A stretch of 64,000 nt of DNA from Pseudomonas lalkuanensis (GCF_008807375.1 NZ_CP043311.1:86001-150000); one strand, 5' to 3'; counted from the stretch's first letter, positions 35,339-45,125 are shown. A program made the numbers and translations. Notes: generated by a model from the letters alone, not told the origin.

Positions 35339-38300
35339 ATGAGCCTCGACCTGCTCAAGGACCCCTTCACCGGCCGCAGCCTGATCGAGGCCAGCGCCGG
35401 CACGGGCAAGACCTGGACCCTCACCGCCCTGTACGCGCGCCTGTTGCTGGAACGCCAGCTGGGTGTCGGGCAGATCCTCGTGGTGACCTACACCACGGCG
35501 GCTACCGCCGAGTTGCGCGAGCGCATCCGTGCCCGTCTGGCAGCCTTGCTGGCCATGTACGAAGGCGCTCCGGCAGCCGATCCGGTACTGGCCGGATTGC
35601 ATGCGCAGTACCCGGGCGAGGACGCCCATCGCCGTCTGTTGCTGGCCGTCCACGGATTCGACGAGGCGGCCATCTTCACCATCCACGGCTTCTGCCAGCG
35701 CGCCCTGCAGGACGCCGCCTTCGAAGCCGGCGGAGATTTCGACAGTGAGCTGTCCACCGACGACCGCGAAGTGCTGGACGCGCTGCTCGCCGACCTCTGG
35801 CGGCGCGAGCTGGCGGACGCAGAACCGGCCTGGGCGCGTTTCCTGGCGCAGAAACGCATCACGCCGGCCTGGTTGCGCCAGCGCCTGCGTTCGCACCTGG
35901 GCAAGCCGTACCTGCGTGTCGAGCCCCGTGACCTGAAAGCGGGAGACCTGTCCGCCGCCAGCGAAGCCTGGAGCCATGCCCAGAGCTTCTGGCAGCGCCT
36001 GGGCAGCGAGTGCGTGGCCCAGCTTGCGCAGCTCGACAGCCTCAACAAGCGCAGTTACGACGCCGCCAAGTTCGCCCTGTGGCAAACCGAACTGGATGCC
36101 TACTTCGCCGATCCGGCTGCCCTCTTCGCCCCGCCGACCGGATTGGAAAAGCTGGGCACCGAGGCCTTGGCCAAGGCCACCCGGAAGGGCTTCGATGCGC
36201 CGGATCACGCGGTCTGCGCCGCGCTGCAGGGCCTCTTCGACGCCTTGCAGGAAGCTGTTCCAGCCGGTGAGGAGCGCCTGATCGACCTGCAGGTGCGCCT
36301 GCTGCAGACCCTCAACCGCGAGTTGCCGGCCCGCAAGGCGGCCCAGCGCCTGCTGGCCTTCGACGATCTGCTCAACCGCCTCGACGATGCCTTGCGCGGT
36401 CCGGCCGGCGAAGCCCTCGGCCAGGCCCTGCGCGAGCGCTATCCGGTGGCGCTGATCGACGAATTCCAGGACACCGACCCGGTGCAGTACGCCATCTTCC
36501 ACCGGGTGTACGAGCACCAGGGAGACCTTTGCTTCGTCGGTGATCCCAAGCAGGCCATCTACGCCTTCCGTGGCGCCGACCTCGCCACCTACCTCAAGGC
36601 CCGCGACGAGGCCGCGCGGCAGTACAGCCTGGACACCAACCACCGCTCCACGCCGCAGCTGATCGCCGCCCTCAACCAGGTGTTCGACCGACCCCTGCCC
36701 TTTGCCGAGCCCGGACTGGACTACCCACCGGTGGGCGCCAGCAGCAAGGCTCGTGCGCACCTGGTGCTGCCCGAAACCGGTGCGCCGCTGGAGCTGGTGT
36801 GGCTGGGGGACGAGCCGATCGGCAAGGGCGATGCGGGGCGCGCGGTGGCCAGCGATACCGCGCGACGCATCGCTGGCCTCCTGGCTGCCAGTGCCCGTGG
36901 TGAAGCCTATTTCGACGAAGATGGCGTACGTTCGCCCCTCAAGGGTGGGGACATCGCCGTGCTGGTGGCCAGCCACCGCCAGGCCGGTGATGTCGCCGCC
37001 GAACTCGCCGCCCGTGGCGTACCCAGCGTACGCCGGGGGCGGGACAGCGTCTGGCACAGCGAAGAGGCCGAGGAACTGGCGGCAGTGCTCGCCGCCTATG
37101 CCGAACCCGGTCGCGAAGGTGTGCTGCGCTACGCCCTGTCCACTCGCCTGCTGGGCCGCGATGCCCAGCAACTGGCGCGCTGCCAGGACGACGAGCACGC
37201 CTGGGACGAGGAGCGCGAGAACGCCGAGCGCTATCATCAGCTCTGGCAGCAGCAAGGCTTCATGCGTGCCTTCCGCGCCTGGCTCGATGAGCAGGGCGTG
37301 GCCGAACGCCTGATCGCCCTGCCCGACGGCGAGCGGCGCCTGACCAACCTCCTCCACCTGGCCGAACTGTTGCAGACCGAAAGTCTCCAGCGCCCCGGAC
37401 TGGAGCCGCTTCTGGCCTGGTTCAACGCCCAGCGCGTCGCCGAGAGCCATGGCGACGATGCCCTGCTGCGCCTGGAGAGCGATGCCGAACGGGTGCAGAT
37501 CGTCACCGTGCACACCAGCAAGGGTCTGGAGTACCCGCTGGTGTTCTGCCCCTACCTCTGGGACGGCGCCCTGCTGCGCCGCGATGAGGACATCACCTGC
37601 CACGCCGAGGACGGCACGCCGCTGCTGGACCTTGGTGGCGAGCACCTCGACGAGCACCGCGCCGTGGCCCGCCGCGAGCGCTTCGCCGAGCGTCTGCGCC
37701 TGGCCTACGTGGCGCTGACCCGTGCTCGCGACCGCCTGTGGATCCATTGGGGGCCAGTGGCCCTGCCCAAGGCGAAGAAGGACGGCGAGCTGCCGGAAGA
37801 CGGCCTGCACAGCTGCGCCCTCGCCTGGTTGCTGCACGGCCGCGAACTGGACGAGGCCGACGTGCTCGGCGCCCTCGCCCACCATATGGCCGTCCGGGAT
37901 GGCGCGGCCCTGCGCGCCGAGCTCGAAGCCCTGGCCGGAGCCAGCCGGGGCCAGATCGCCGTGGTGCCGCCCCAGGTCGAGGAAGCCAATGCGCAGGGCG
38001 AGTCCCGTGCCCTGCCGCCGGCCGGACTGGCGACCCTGGAGCGCACCCTGGCCAGCGCCTGGCGGGTGGGCAGCTTCTCCGGCCTGGCTGCTGGTATGCA
38101 CATGGAAGCACCCGACCGCGATGGCCTGGTGGTGCCGCCGGCCACCGAACCGGGCAGCGGCTTCTTCGCCTTTCCCCGTGGCGCCCGGGCCGGTACCTGC
38201 CTGCACGCCGTGCTGGAGGACTGGATGCGTGGCGAAGGCGAGCTGCCGGCGCTGGTGCAGAAGCATCTGCAGGGCCACGGCCTGCCCGATAGCTGGGTGG

Positions 38301-38866
38301 AGATCGCCAGCGACCATCTGCAGCGGGTGCTGGATACCGACCTGGACGGCCGGGGCCTGCGCCTGTCGGCCCTTGCCGCCAATCGCCGCTTGCCGGAGCT
38401 GGGCTTCACCTTCCCCGTGGCCGGGCTGGATGTGGGGCGCCTGCGGGCGATCCTCGCCGACCCCGCCCATGGCCTGCCGGAAGTGATGCGCGTGGCTGCC
38501 GAGCGCCTGGAGTTCGATACCCTCAAGGGCTTCATGAAGGGCTTCATCGACCTGACCTTCGAGCACGACGGGCGCTGGTACATCGCTGACTACAAGTCCA
38601 ACTGGCTCGGCCCGGATGCCAGTTACTATGGCGGCGAGCGCCTGGAGCAGGCCATCGCCGCCGAGCACTACCACCTGCAGTACCTGATCTACCTGGTGGC
38701 GCTGCGGCGCTTCCTGCGCCAGCGGCTGGATGGTTTCGCCAGCGGGCAGCTCGGCGGCGCCTGGTACCTGTTCCTGCGCGGCATGCCGGATTCCGGGGTG
38801 TTCTTCCATCGTCCCGCCGACAGCCTGCTGGATGCGCTGGACCTGCTGTTCGAGGAGGGCCGCTGA
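35339..38866 (+). CDS. recB: Exodeoxyribonuclease V beta subunit RecB
   Basis: The 3'-5' helicase and sole nuclease of RecBCD, loading RecA after Chi, 1175 aa. Walker A is ASAGTGKT (18-25). Other SF1 motifs are VTYTTAATAELRERI, LIDEFQDTDP, GDPKQAIYAFRGADL and TVHTSKGLEYPLVF. The C-terminal nuclease domain keeps the catalytic Asp of GFIDL and the Asp-Tyr-Lys of DYKSNW, plus the His of LHAVLEDW. The stop codon overlaps the recD start by one base (TGATG). Confidence 0.97.
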   Translation: MSLDLLKDPFTGRSLIEASAGTGKTWTLTALYARLLLERQLGVGQILVVTYTTAATAELRERIRARLAALLAMYEGAPAADPVLAGLHAQYPGEDAHRRLLLAVHGFDEAAIFTIHGFCQRALQDAAFEAGGDFDSELSTDDREVLDALLADLWRRELADAEPAWARFLAQKRITPAWLRQRLRSHLGKPYLRVEPRDLKAGDLSAASEAWSHAQSFWQRLGSECVAQLAQLDSLNKRSYDAAKFALWQTELDAYFADPAALFAPPTGLEKLGTEALAKATRKGFDAPDHAVCAALQGLFDALQEAVPAGEERLIDLQVRLLQTLNRELPARKAAQRLLAFDDLLNRLDDALRGPAGEALGQALRERYPVALIDEFQDTDPVQYAIFHRVYEHQGDLCFVGDPKQAIYAFRGADLATYLKARDEAARQYSLDTNHRSTPQLIAALNQVFDRPLPFAEPGLDYPPVGASSKARAHLVLPETGAPLELVWLGDEPIGKGDAGRAVASDTARRIAGLLAASARGEAYFDEDGVRSPLKGGDIAVLVASHRQAGDVAAELAARGVPSVRRGRDSVWHSEEAEELAAVLAAYAEPGREGVLRYALSTRLLGRDAQQLARCQDDEHAWDEERENAERYHQLWQQQGFMRAFRAWLDEQGVAERLIALPDGERRLTNLLHLAELLQTESLQRPGLEPLLAWFNAQRVAESHGDDALLRLESDAERVQIVTVHTSKGLEYPLVFCPYLWDGALLRRDEDITCHAEDGTPLLDLGGEHLDEHRAVARRERFAERLRLAYVALTRARDRLWIHWGPVALPKAKKDGELPEDGLHSCALAWLLHGRELDEADVLGALAHHMAVRDGAALRAELEALAGASRGQIAVVPPQVEEANAQGESRALPPAGLATLERTLASAWRVGSFSGLAAGMHMEAPDRDGLVVPPATEPGSGFFAFPRGARAGTCLHAVLEDWMRGEGELPALVQKHLQGHGLPDSWVEIASDHLQRVLDTDLDGRGLRLSALAANRRLPELGFTFPVAGLDVGRLRAILADPAHGLPEVMRVAAERLEFDTLKGFMKGFIDLTFEHDGRWYIADYKSNWLGPDASYYGGERLEQAIAAEHYHLQYLIYLVALRRFLRQRLDGFASGQLGGAWYLFLRGMPDSGVFFHRPADSLLDALDLLFEEGR

Positions 38867-40704
38867 TGAGCCTGTCCGATTGGTCCCTGGGGCCGCTGGA
38901 ACGCCATTTCACCGAGAGCCTGCAGCGCCTCGAGCCGCAGGCGCCCGATGCCGTGCTGGCGGCCGCCGCGTTGTGCTGCCAGGCCCTGGGCGCCGGCGAT
39001 GTCTGCCTGCCGCTGGCACGTTGGGCCGGGCAGCCATTGTTCGTCGAGGGCGGTCCCGGCCTGCAGGCCCCCGCCCTGCCCGCCTGGCTCGCCGCGTTGC
39101 AGGCATCGGCCCTGGTGGCTGCGCCCGGCGGTTATGCGCCGTTGACCCTGGACGGCGCCCGCCTCTACCTCAGCCGCTACCACGCCTACGAGGCGCAGTT
39201 GGCGGAGAACCTGTTGCGGCGGGCATCCGCCCGGCCGGAGGTGGACGAGGCGCAGCTCAGCGAATCCCTGGCGCGGCTGTTCGCCCGCAACACCCAGCAA
39301 CCGGACTGGCAGCGCCTGGCCGCAGCCCAGGCGGTGCGCCGTAACCTGGCCGTGATTTCCGGCGGCCCGGGTACCGGCAAGACCACCACAGTGGTGCGCC
39401 TGCTGGCGGCGCTGCTGGAGCAGCCCGGTGGTGAGCGGCTTGCCATTGGCCTGGCCGCACCTACCGGGAAGGCCGCTGCGCGCATGGCCGAGGCCATCCG
39501 TAACGCCAAGGCCGAACTGCCGGTGAGCGACGCCATCAAGGCCGCGCTGCCCGAGGAGGCGCGCACCCTGCACCGCTTGCTGGGCAGCCGTGGCGACACC
39601 CCTCAGGTGCGCCATCATGCCGACAATCCGTTGCCGTTGGACGTGCTGGTGGTGGACGAAGCGTCCATGGTCGACCTGGCGCTGATGGCCAAGCTGCTGG
39701 ACGCCCTGCCGCCCAATGCACGACTGATCCTGCTGGGCGACAAGGATCAGCTGGCGGCGGTGGAGGCTGGCGCGGTGTTCGCCGAACTCTGCGAAGGCCG
39801 TGGCCTGGACGCTGCCGCCGCCGCTGACCTGACGCGCATCACGGGCCAGACCGTGCCCGTGGAGCAGCCCCGTTCGCGCCTCGGCGATGCCGTGGTGCTG
39901 CTGACCCACAGCCACCGCTTTGCCGGCGACAGCGGCATCGGCGAGCTGGCGCGGCGCATCAATGGCGGCGACGCCCGTGGCACCCTGGAGCTGCTGCGTG
40001 GTGGTCATCCGGACCTGACCTGGAACGCCGGCCCCACCCCGGCTGCCCTGCTGGAGCGGCTGGAATCGGGCTATGCGCCCTACTTCGCTGCCGTGCGCGC
40101 CGCAGACCCCGCCTCGGCCTTCGCCGCGTTCAACGGTTTCCGCGCCCTGACCGCCCAGCGCGAAGGGCCCTGGGGCGTGGGTGGTATCAACGAAGCCCTG
40201 GAGGCGCGTATCAAGCGCCGCCTGAGTGTGTCCAGCCGCGAGCGCTGGTATCCCGGCCGGGCGGTGATGGTGCGCCAGAACGACTACGCCCTCGGCCTGT
40301 TCAACGGCGATATCGGCCTTTGTCTGTCCACGCCCAACGGGTTGCGGGTCTTCTTCGAGGGTGACGAGGGTTATCGGCCTTTCGCCCCGGCGCGCCTGCC
40401 CAGCCACGACAGCGCCTTCGCCATGACCGTGCACAAGAGCCAGGGCTCGGAGTTCACCGAAGTGCTGCTGGCCCTGCCGGAACAGCCCAGCCCGTTGCTC
40501 AGCCGTGCGTTGTTCTACACCGGCATCACCCGGGCCAAGAAAAAGGTGGAGATCTGGGGTTTGCCGGCGCGCCTGACCGAAGCGGTATCGACCCGCGCCG
40601 AGCGTGCTGCCGGGCTGGCGGAAAGGCTGGGCGAGTCGGCGGAGGTCGCCCCTCCGGCCGCGCTGCCAGCACCAGGGGACCAGGATCAACTGAGCCTGTT
40701 CTGA
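38866..40704 (+). CDS. recD: Exodeoxyribonuclease V alpha subunit RecD
   Basis: The 5'-3' SF1B helicase subunit of RecBCD, 612 aa, which also regulates nuclease activity. Walker A is GGPGTGKTT (from residue 166) and Walker B is VVDEASMVD. Later motifs include LLGDKDQLAAVEAGAVFAEL and the C-terminal AMTVHKSQGSEF. Translation is coupled to recB by the overlapping TGATG. It is the last gene of the recCBD unit; a REP arm and a terminator of the opposite strand follow. Confidence 0.96.
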   Translation: MSLSDWSLGPLERHFTESLQRLEPQAPDAVLAAAALCCQALGAGDVCLPLARWAGQPLFVEGGPGLQAPALPAWLAALQASALVAAPGGYAPLTLDGARLYLSRYHAYEAQLAENLLRRASARPEVDEAQLSESLARLFARNTQQPDWQRLAAAQAVRRNLAVISGGPGTGKTTTVVRLLAALLEQPGGERLAIGLAAPTGKAAARMAEAIRNAKAELPVSDAIKAALPEEARTLHRLLGSRGDTPQVRHHADNPLPLDVLVVDEASMVDLALMAKLLDALPPNARLILLGDKDQLAAVEAGAVFAELCEGRGLDAAAAADLTRITGQTVPVEQPRSRLGDAVVLLTHSHRFAGDSGIGELARRINGGDARGTLELLRGGHPDLTWNAGPTPAALLERLESGYAPYFAAVRAADPASAFAAFNGFRALTAQREGPWGVGGINEALEARIKRRLSVSSRERWYPGRAVMVRQNDYALGLFNGDIGLCLSTPNGLRVFFEGDEGYRPFAPARLPSHDSAFAMTVHKSQGSEFTEVLLALPEQPSPLLSRALFYTGITRAKKKVEIWGLPARLTEAVSTRAERAAGLAERLGESAEVAPPAALPAPGDQDQLSLF

Positions 40705-40789
40705 CCATGAGGCGGATGGGGAGCCGCCCTTGCCGGTTGGCGAAGAGCGAAGCGAAACCCAACAGTGCCTCGTTGGGCCGCTAGGCGGT

Positions 40790-40814
40790 GTTCGCGAATG
40801 AATTCGCTCCTACA
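40790..40814. repeat. Single REP arm downstream of recD
   Basis: TTCGCGAATGAATTCGCTCC with flanking TACAG matches the REP family seen at 11605 and 51460. No partner arm lies within the next 100 bases. Confidence 0.7.
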
Positions 40815-40835
40815 GAGGTGGATGCCCGGAAACAG

Positions 40836-40859
40836 AAAGCCCGGCATCCGCCGGGCTTT
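40836..40859 (-). terminator. Rho-independent terminator of the repeat-protein gene
   Basis: AAAGCCCGGC and GCCGGGCTTT form a ten-base stem with loop GGAT/ATCC. Read on the minus strand it is followed by CTGTTT, 20 bases after the stop of the repeat-protein gene. It could also serve recD on the + strand. Confidence 0.75.
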
Positions 40860-40878
40860 GAGGTGTTGCAGTCTGCGA

Positions 40879-41250
40879 TCAGCTGACGCGCTGGGCCTGC
40901 GGCAGACGATCGGCGCCGCCTTCGGCGACGTCGAACGCCTTGGTGCGATCAGAACCGCCTTCGGCTACGCGGAAGCCATTGGTGCGATCGGCACCACCTT
41001 CGGCGATACGGTTGGCACCGCTACGGTCAGCGCCGCCTTCGGCGATGCGGTTGGCGCCAGCGCGGTCGGAGCCACCTTCAGCCACGCGGTCCAGGACCAT
41101 GAAGCTGCCTTCGGCGGCGACCGGGTCGATGACCTGCAGGGTGGTGGCTTCTTTCGATTCACCCAGCACCGGCTGCGAGTCGGACGGCAGGGCAAAGGCG
41201 GAGGTGCTCAGGGCGGCGATGAACAGGGCAGCGAAGGCTTGGGTTTTCAT
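40879..41250 (-). CDS. Secreted protein of five 13-residue VAEGGSDR repeats
   Basis: A 123-aa exported protein. The signal peptide (MKTQAFAALFIAALSTSAFA) is followed by a short linker and five tandem repeats at residues 55-67, 68-80, 81-93, 94-106 and 107-119. The repeat consensus is (R/D)(V/I)AEGG(S/A)DR plus four variable residues. Similar short VAEGGSDR proteins occur in other pseudomonads and are sometimes labelled phage infection protein, without evidence I know of. The repeats are acidic and glycine-rich, suggesting a flexible or metal-binding surface. It has its own terminator and a GGAG ribosome-binding site. Confidence 0.75.
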   Translation of the reverse strand: MKTQAFAALFIAALSTSAFALPSDSQPVLGESKEATTLQVIDPVAAEGSFMVLDRVAEGGSDRAGANRIAEGGADRSGANRIAEGGADRTNGFRVAEGGSDRTKAFDVAEGGADRLPQAQRVS

Positions 41251-41464
41251 GATCTGTGGCTCCGTGAAGGGGGGAGGAAACTTCGTCTGGAGCCCATGTT
41301 ACGGATGGCGTTCTGATTAAAAAGTGATCACGCCAGATAGAAGACATCGATGTCGTTGATGATGTGAAAATCTTTTCTCCATCAGTGGGTTGCAGGCTTT
41401 GCATGCTTCTTCCCGGCAGGGCAGAAGGTCTGCGCTTGGACTGGGGGGGCAGCTGCGCAGCCCT

Positions 41465-41488
41465 TGGCGAATGAATTCGCCCCTGCAC
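41465..41488. repeat. Single REP arm
   Basis: TGGCGAATGAATTCGCCCCT is a variant arm of the main REP family in the 299-bp gap between the repeat-protein gene and the TerC-family gene. Apart from this arm and the adjacent terminator, I see no other feature in the gap. Confidence 0.65.
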
Positions 41489-41508
41489 CTGAGCTGTGTG
41501 CAATGAAA

Positions 41509-41530
41509 AACGGGGCCATTCGGCCCCGTT
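41509..41530 (-). terminator. Rho-independent terminator of the TerC-family gene
   Basis: AACGGGGCC and GGCCCCGTT pair with a short loop. Read on the minus strand the stem is followed by TTTTC, about 20 bases after the TerC-family stop. Confidence 0.85.
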
Positions 41531-41549
41531 CTTCATTCCATCGGCTTAC

Positions 41550-42308
41550 TTACTGCCCGGGAATGTCCTTGCGCAGTTTCACCGGATCTTCCTTGCGGCC
41601 GCGAGCGATACGCATGCGGATGTTGAGCGCCTCCACGGCCAGGGAGAAGGCCATGGCGAAATAGACGTAACCCTTCGGCACGTGGACTTCGAAGGACTCG
41701 GCGATCAGCACGGTACCGACCACTACCAGGAAGGCCAGGGCCAGCATCTTCAGGCTCGGGTGCTTGTCGATGAAGTCGCTGATGGTGCCGGCGGCCAGCA
41801 TCATCACCAGCACGGCGACGATGATCGCGGCCACCATCACCGGCACGTGGGAGACCATGCCGACAGCGGTGATCACCGAGTCCAGCGAGAACACGATGTC
41901 GATGATGGCGATCTGGATGATGGTGCCGATGAAGTTGCGCGCCGCGCCGTTGGGCGCTGCTTCGGCTTCATCTTCGCCTTCCAGGCTGTGGTACATCTCG
42001 GTGGTGCTCTTCCACAGCAGGAACAGGCCGCCGAAGAAGAGGATCAGGTCGCGGCCGGAGATGCCCTGGCCGAACACCTGGAACAGGTCGTTGGTGAGCC
42101 GCATGATCCAGGTGATGGAAAGCAGCAGGGCGATACGGGTGACCATCGCCAGCGCCAGGCCGAAGAAGCGGGTGCGCGCCTGCATGTGCGGCGGCATGCG
42201 GCCCACGAGGATGGCGATCATGATGATGTTGTCGATGCCCAGGACGATCTCCAGGGCGGTCAGGGTGAAGAAGGCGACCCAGATTTCCGGGCTGGTCAGC
42301 CATTCCAT
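41550..42308 (-). CDS. TerC/UPF0053 family integral membrane protein
   Basis: A 252-aa protein with about seven helices. The TerC signature residues appear as ALEIVLGIDNIIMIAI (acidic residues within helix 1) and IAIIDIVFSLDSVITAVGM. Family members are implicated in metal (mainly manganese) export or tellurite resistance; YgdQ-type proteins like this one are uncharacterised. The ATG at 42308 (MEWLTSPEIWVAFF) was chosen because it starts the first helix. There is no cytoplasmic CBS domain, so it is the short form. Confidence 0.85.
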   Translation of the reverse strand: MEWLTSPEIWVAFFTLTALEIVLGIDNIIMIAILVGRMPPHMQARTRFFGLALAMVTRIALLLSITWIMRLTNDLFQVFGQGISGRDLILFFGGLFLLWKSTTEMYHSLEGEDEAEAAPNGAARNFIGTIIQIAIIDIVFSLDSVITAVGMVSHVPVMVAAIIVAVLVMMLAAGTISDFIDKHPSLKMLALAFLVVVGTVLIAESFEVHVPKGYVYFAMAFSLAVEALNIRMRIARGRKEDPVKLRKDIPGQ

Positions 42309-42352
42309 GATGCGTTGATCCTCGCAAGTTTCTTGGTCTAGGGATGGAACAC

Positions 42353-42392
42353 GATCAAGCCGGAAAGAGCTTACGCAGTTTCCGGCTTGATC
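42353..42392 (-). terminator. Long hairpin downstream of the citrate transporter gene
   Basis: GATCAAGCCGGAAA (42353-42366) and TTTCCGGCTTGATC (42379-42392) form a perfect 14-bp stem. It lies between the transporter stop and the TerC-family start, both on the minus strand. There is no clear T-run. Confidence 0.55.
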
Positions 42393-42411
42393 GAATGTCA
42401 ATTAGCGACTG

Positions 42412-43719
42412 TCAGTGTGATCCGAAGAGCGGGAACACACCCAGCAGCAAGGCGGCGACGAGGATACACAGACAAATCATCACCGCCCACTTCAACGTGA
42501 AGCGCTGGTGGTCGCCGAACTCCACCTTGGCCAGGCCCACCAGCAGGTAGGTGGAGGGTACCAGCGGGCTCAGCAGATGCACCGGCTGGCCTACGATAGA
42601 CGCTCGCGCCATCTCCACCGGACTGATGCCGTAGTGGCTCGCAGCCTCGGCCAGAACCGGTAACACGCCGTAATAAAATGCGTCGTTGGACATGAAGAAG
42701 GTGAACGGCATGCTCACCACCGCGGTGATCACCGCCATGTAAGGTCCCATGGACGGCGGGATGATCGCCAGCAGGCTCTTGGACATGGCTTCCACCATGC
42801 CGGTGCCGGAGAGGATGCCGGTGAAGATGCCGGCGGCGAAGATCAGGCCGACCACCGCCAGCACGTTGCCGGCATGGGCCGCGACCCGTTCCTTCTGCTG
42901 CTGCAGGCAGGGGTAGTTGATGATCATGGCGATGCTGAAGGCGATCATGAACAGCACCGGCAGCGGCAGCAGCCCGGCGATCAGGGTCACCATCAGGGTG
43001 GCGGTCAGCGCGCCATTCACCCATAGCAGCTTGGGACGGCGGGCCTCCGGGTACTGCGACACGCTGATTTCGTCGTGATTGATCTGGTCATCCGGCAGGT
43101 GCAGCACGCCGAGGCGGGCGCGTTCGCGCTTGCCATAGGCCCAGGCGAGGCCGAACAGGGCGATGGCGCCGGCGGCCATGGCGGGGATCATCGGCACGAA
43201 GATGTCCGACGGGTCCACGTGCAGGGCGCTGGCGGCGCGGGCGGTGGGGCCGCCCCAGGGGGTCATGTTCATGATGCCGCCGGCGAGGATGATCAGGCCG
43301 GCCATGATCAGCGGGCTCATGCCCAGGCGGCTGTACAGCGGCAGCAGGGCGGCGACGCAGATCATGTAGGTGGTGGCGCCGTCACCGTCGAGGGAGACGA
43401 TCAGCGCCAGGGCGGCGGTGCCCATCGAGACTTTCAGCGGGTCACCTTTCACCAGCTTGAGGATCTTGCGCACGGCCGGGTCGAACAGGCCGGAGTCGAT
43501 CATCAGCGCAAAGTAGAGGATGGCGAACATCAGCATCACGCCGGTGGGGGCGAGCTTGCCGATGCCCTCCAGCATCATCGGGCCGATGCCCGCGGCAAAG
43601 CCGCCGATCAGGGCGAAGGCGATGGGGACGATGATCAGGGCGATCAGGGCGGACAGGCGCTTGGTCATGATCAGGTACATGAAGCAGATGACCATGGCGA
43701 AGCCGAGCAGAGTCAGCAT
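42412..43719 (-). CDS. Citrate:metal symporter, CitMHS family
   Basis: A 435-aa secondary transporter importing citrate complexed with divalent metal and proton. It has about 11-12 helices and the family blocks SLDGDGATTYMICVAALLPLY, GIMNMTPWGGPTARAA and FFMSNDAFYYGVLPVLAE. The P. aeruginosa homologue is, as I recall, citA near gltP. No two-component citrate regulator is adjacent. The REP-free upstream gap suggests its promoter lies within 43720-43800. Confidence 0.9.
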   Translation of the reverse strand: MLTLLGFAMVICFMYLIMTKRLSALIALIIVPIAFALIGGFAAGIGPMMLEGIGKLAPTGVMLMFAILYFALMIDSGLFDPAVRKILKLVKGDPLKVSMGTAALALIVSLDGDGATTYMICVAALLPLYSRLGMSPLIMAGLIILAGGIMNMTPWGGPTARAASALHVDPSDIFVPMIPAMAAGAIALFGLAWAYGKRERARLGVLHLPDDQINHDEISVSQYPEARRPKLLWVNGALTATLMVTLIAGLLPLPVLFMIAFSIAMIINYPCLQQQKERVAAHAGNVLAVVGLIFAAGIFTGILSGTGMVEAMSKSLLAIIPPSMGPYMAVITAVVSMPFTFFMSNDAFYYGVLPVLAEAASHYGISPVEMARASIVGQPVHLLSPLVPSTYLLVGLAKVEFGDHQRFTLKWAVMICLCILVAALLLGVFPLFGSH

Positions 43720-44116
43720 GGCGGTTCTCCGGACTTGATTCGGGCGGGGCTGTCAGCGCGTGGCCGAAGGCGTGCGGAGGACGGACGGAGGAGTGCCGGG
43801 CAGGCAGGGGGTGCGGAGCATATCGATCACCAATCTTGTTGTTGTCAGATGTCCGGTCTGTTGCCGGCACATCAGGCCGTTGAAAACTGCTGCGCTTGGT
43901 GATGCTGCGTTGAAAGGAGGCTCAAAATGCTCATTTACTGCTCGTAAACTGCGCTCTTTCGCCTGTTTTCGCCTTGCCTCACCTTCGCTCGCGACGTTTT
44001 CACTCTGCCTGCTGGGGGCGGATGCTAAGCGCGCAACCTTTCAGCCAGCTTTCGGCGGTGATCGGTACCGATTACGTGGCGATTTGTCGACGAATGGCGG
44101 ATTTGCCTGCGTGGTT
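43720..44116. other. 397-bp gap between the citrate transporter and AEC permease genes
   Basis: No gene is evident. Around 43920-43990 is a pattern (AAAATGCTCATTTACTGCTC, then GTAAACTGCGC, with a TTTAC-TGCTC-GTAAA hairpin at 43934-43948) that I associate with a repeated intergenic sequence of pseudomonads, from memory only. The citrate transporter promoter should lie at the left end. Confidence 0.35.
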
Positions 44117-45025
44117 TCAGGCGGACAGCGTGCGCATCACCAGCAGCAGGCTGCCGGCGGCGAGCAAGGTCTGCAGGGTGATGATGCCGGCCATCAGGTG
44201 GCTGTCGCCGCCGAGCTGTCGGGTCAGCACGTAGGCCGTGGGCGCGGTGGGCAGGGCGAAGAACAGCACCAGGATGCTGCTTTCCATGGCGGGCAGGCCG
44301 AGTACGCGGGCCACCAGGAAGGCGAGGGCGGGCATGGCCAGCAGGCGCAGGGCGCAGTTCCAGGCCAGTGCGGGAACCTCGCCGGCCAGTTCCTGGGGGC
44401 GTAGCGCGGCGCCGACGCAGAGCAGGCCCAGCGGCAGGCTGGCCACCGCCAGCAGGTTGAGCAGGCGGTCGGTGCCGCCAGGCAGGCCGATACCGGCCAG
44501 GTTGACCAGGGCGCCGGCCAGGCAGGCGAGGATCAGCGGGTTTTTCGCCACCGGCAGCAGCAGGCCGCGCAGGCTCACACCGCGTTCGGCGGTCAGCGCC
44601 CAGACCGACATCAGGTTCACCAATGGCACCATCAGGGCCAGCATCAGCGCCGCAATGGCCAGGCCATCCTTGCCAAAGAGGCTGCCGATGGCGGCGAGGC
44701 CCAGGTAGGTGTTGAAGCGCAGGATGCCCTGGGTAATGGCGCCAAAGCGTGCGGCCGGCCAGCTCAGCACGCGTCGTGCCAGCAGCAGGGCGGCCCAGCC
44801 GATGCCGAGGCCGAGGAACACCGCCAGCGCCAGGCGCGGCAACGCCGGGTTACCGAGCGGTGCGGTGGCCAGGCTGCTGAAGAGCAGGGCGGGGAAGAGG
44901 ATGAAGTAGTTCAGGCGCTCGGCGGCGGGCCAGAAGGCTTCGCCGGGGAAGTCCCAGCGACGCAGCAGGTAGCCGCCGACGATCAGGGCGAAGAGGGGCC
45001 AGAGGGCCTGGAAGAGGGTGAGCAC
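44117..45025 (-). CDS. AEC (auxin efflux carrier) family transporter
   Basis: A 302-aa permease with ten predicted helices arranged as two five-helix repeats. The blocks ERLNYFILFPALLFSSLA and NPLILACLAGALVNLAGIGLP are typical, and the C-terminal LFFALPTAPTAYVLTRQLGGD is a strong family mark. Bacterial members move malonate, malate or other small carboxylates; the substrate here is unknown. It is divergent from the GFA-family gene, sharing about a 100-bp gap. Confidence 0.88.
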   Translation of the reverse strand: MLTLFQALWPLFALIVGGYLLRRWDFPGEAFWPAAERLNYFILFPALLFSSLATAPLGNPALPRLALAVFLGLGIGWAALLLARRVLSWPAARFGAITQGILRFNTYLGLAAIGSLFGKDGLAIAALMLALMVPLVNLMSVWALTAERGVSLRGLLLPVAKNPLILACLAGALVNLAGIGLPGGTDRLLNLLAVASLPLGLLCVGAALRPQELAGEVPALAWNCALRLLAMPALAFLVARVLGLPAMESSILVLFFALPTAPTAYVLTRQLGGDSHLMAGIITLQTLLAAGSLLLVMRTLSA

Positions 45026-45125
45026 GGCGACATCCAGTCAGCGGGAAGCCCTCATCTTCTGTATGCGGGCGGCCTTGCGCAACCGCCTGCTAGCGTTAAC
45101 CAGGTGCCAGCGAACGGAGACTGCC

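Noticed and set aside
31991..38809. Open frames of 882 and 1366 aa antisense to recC and recB
   Set aside because: Same artefact: composition is typical of mirrored codons, and the + strand frames encode complete RecC and RecB.
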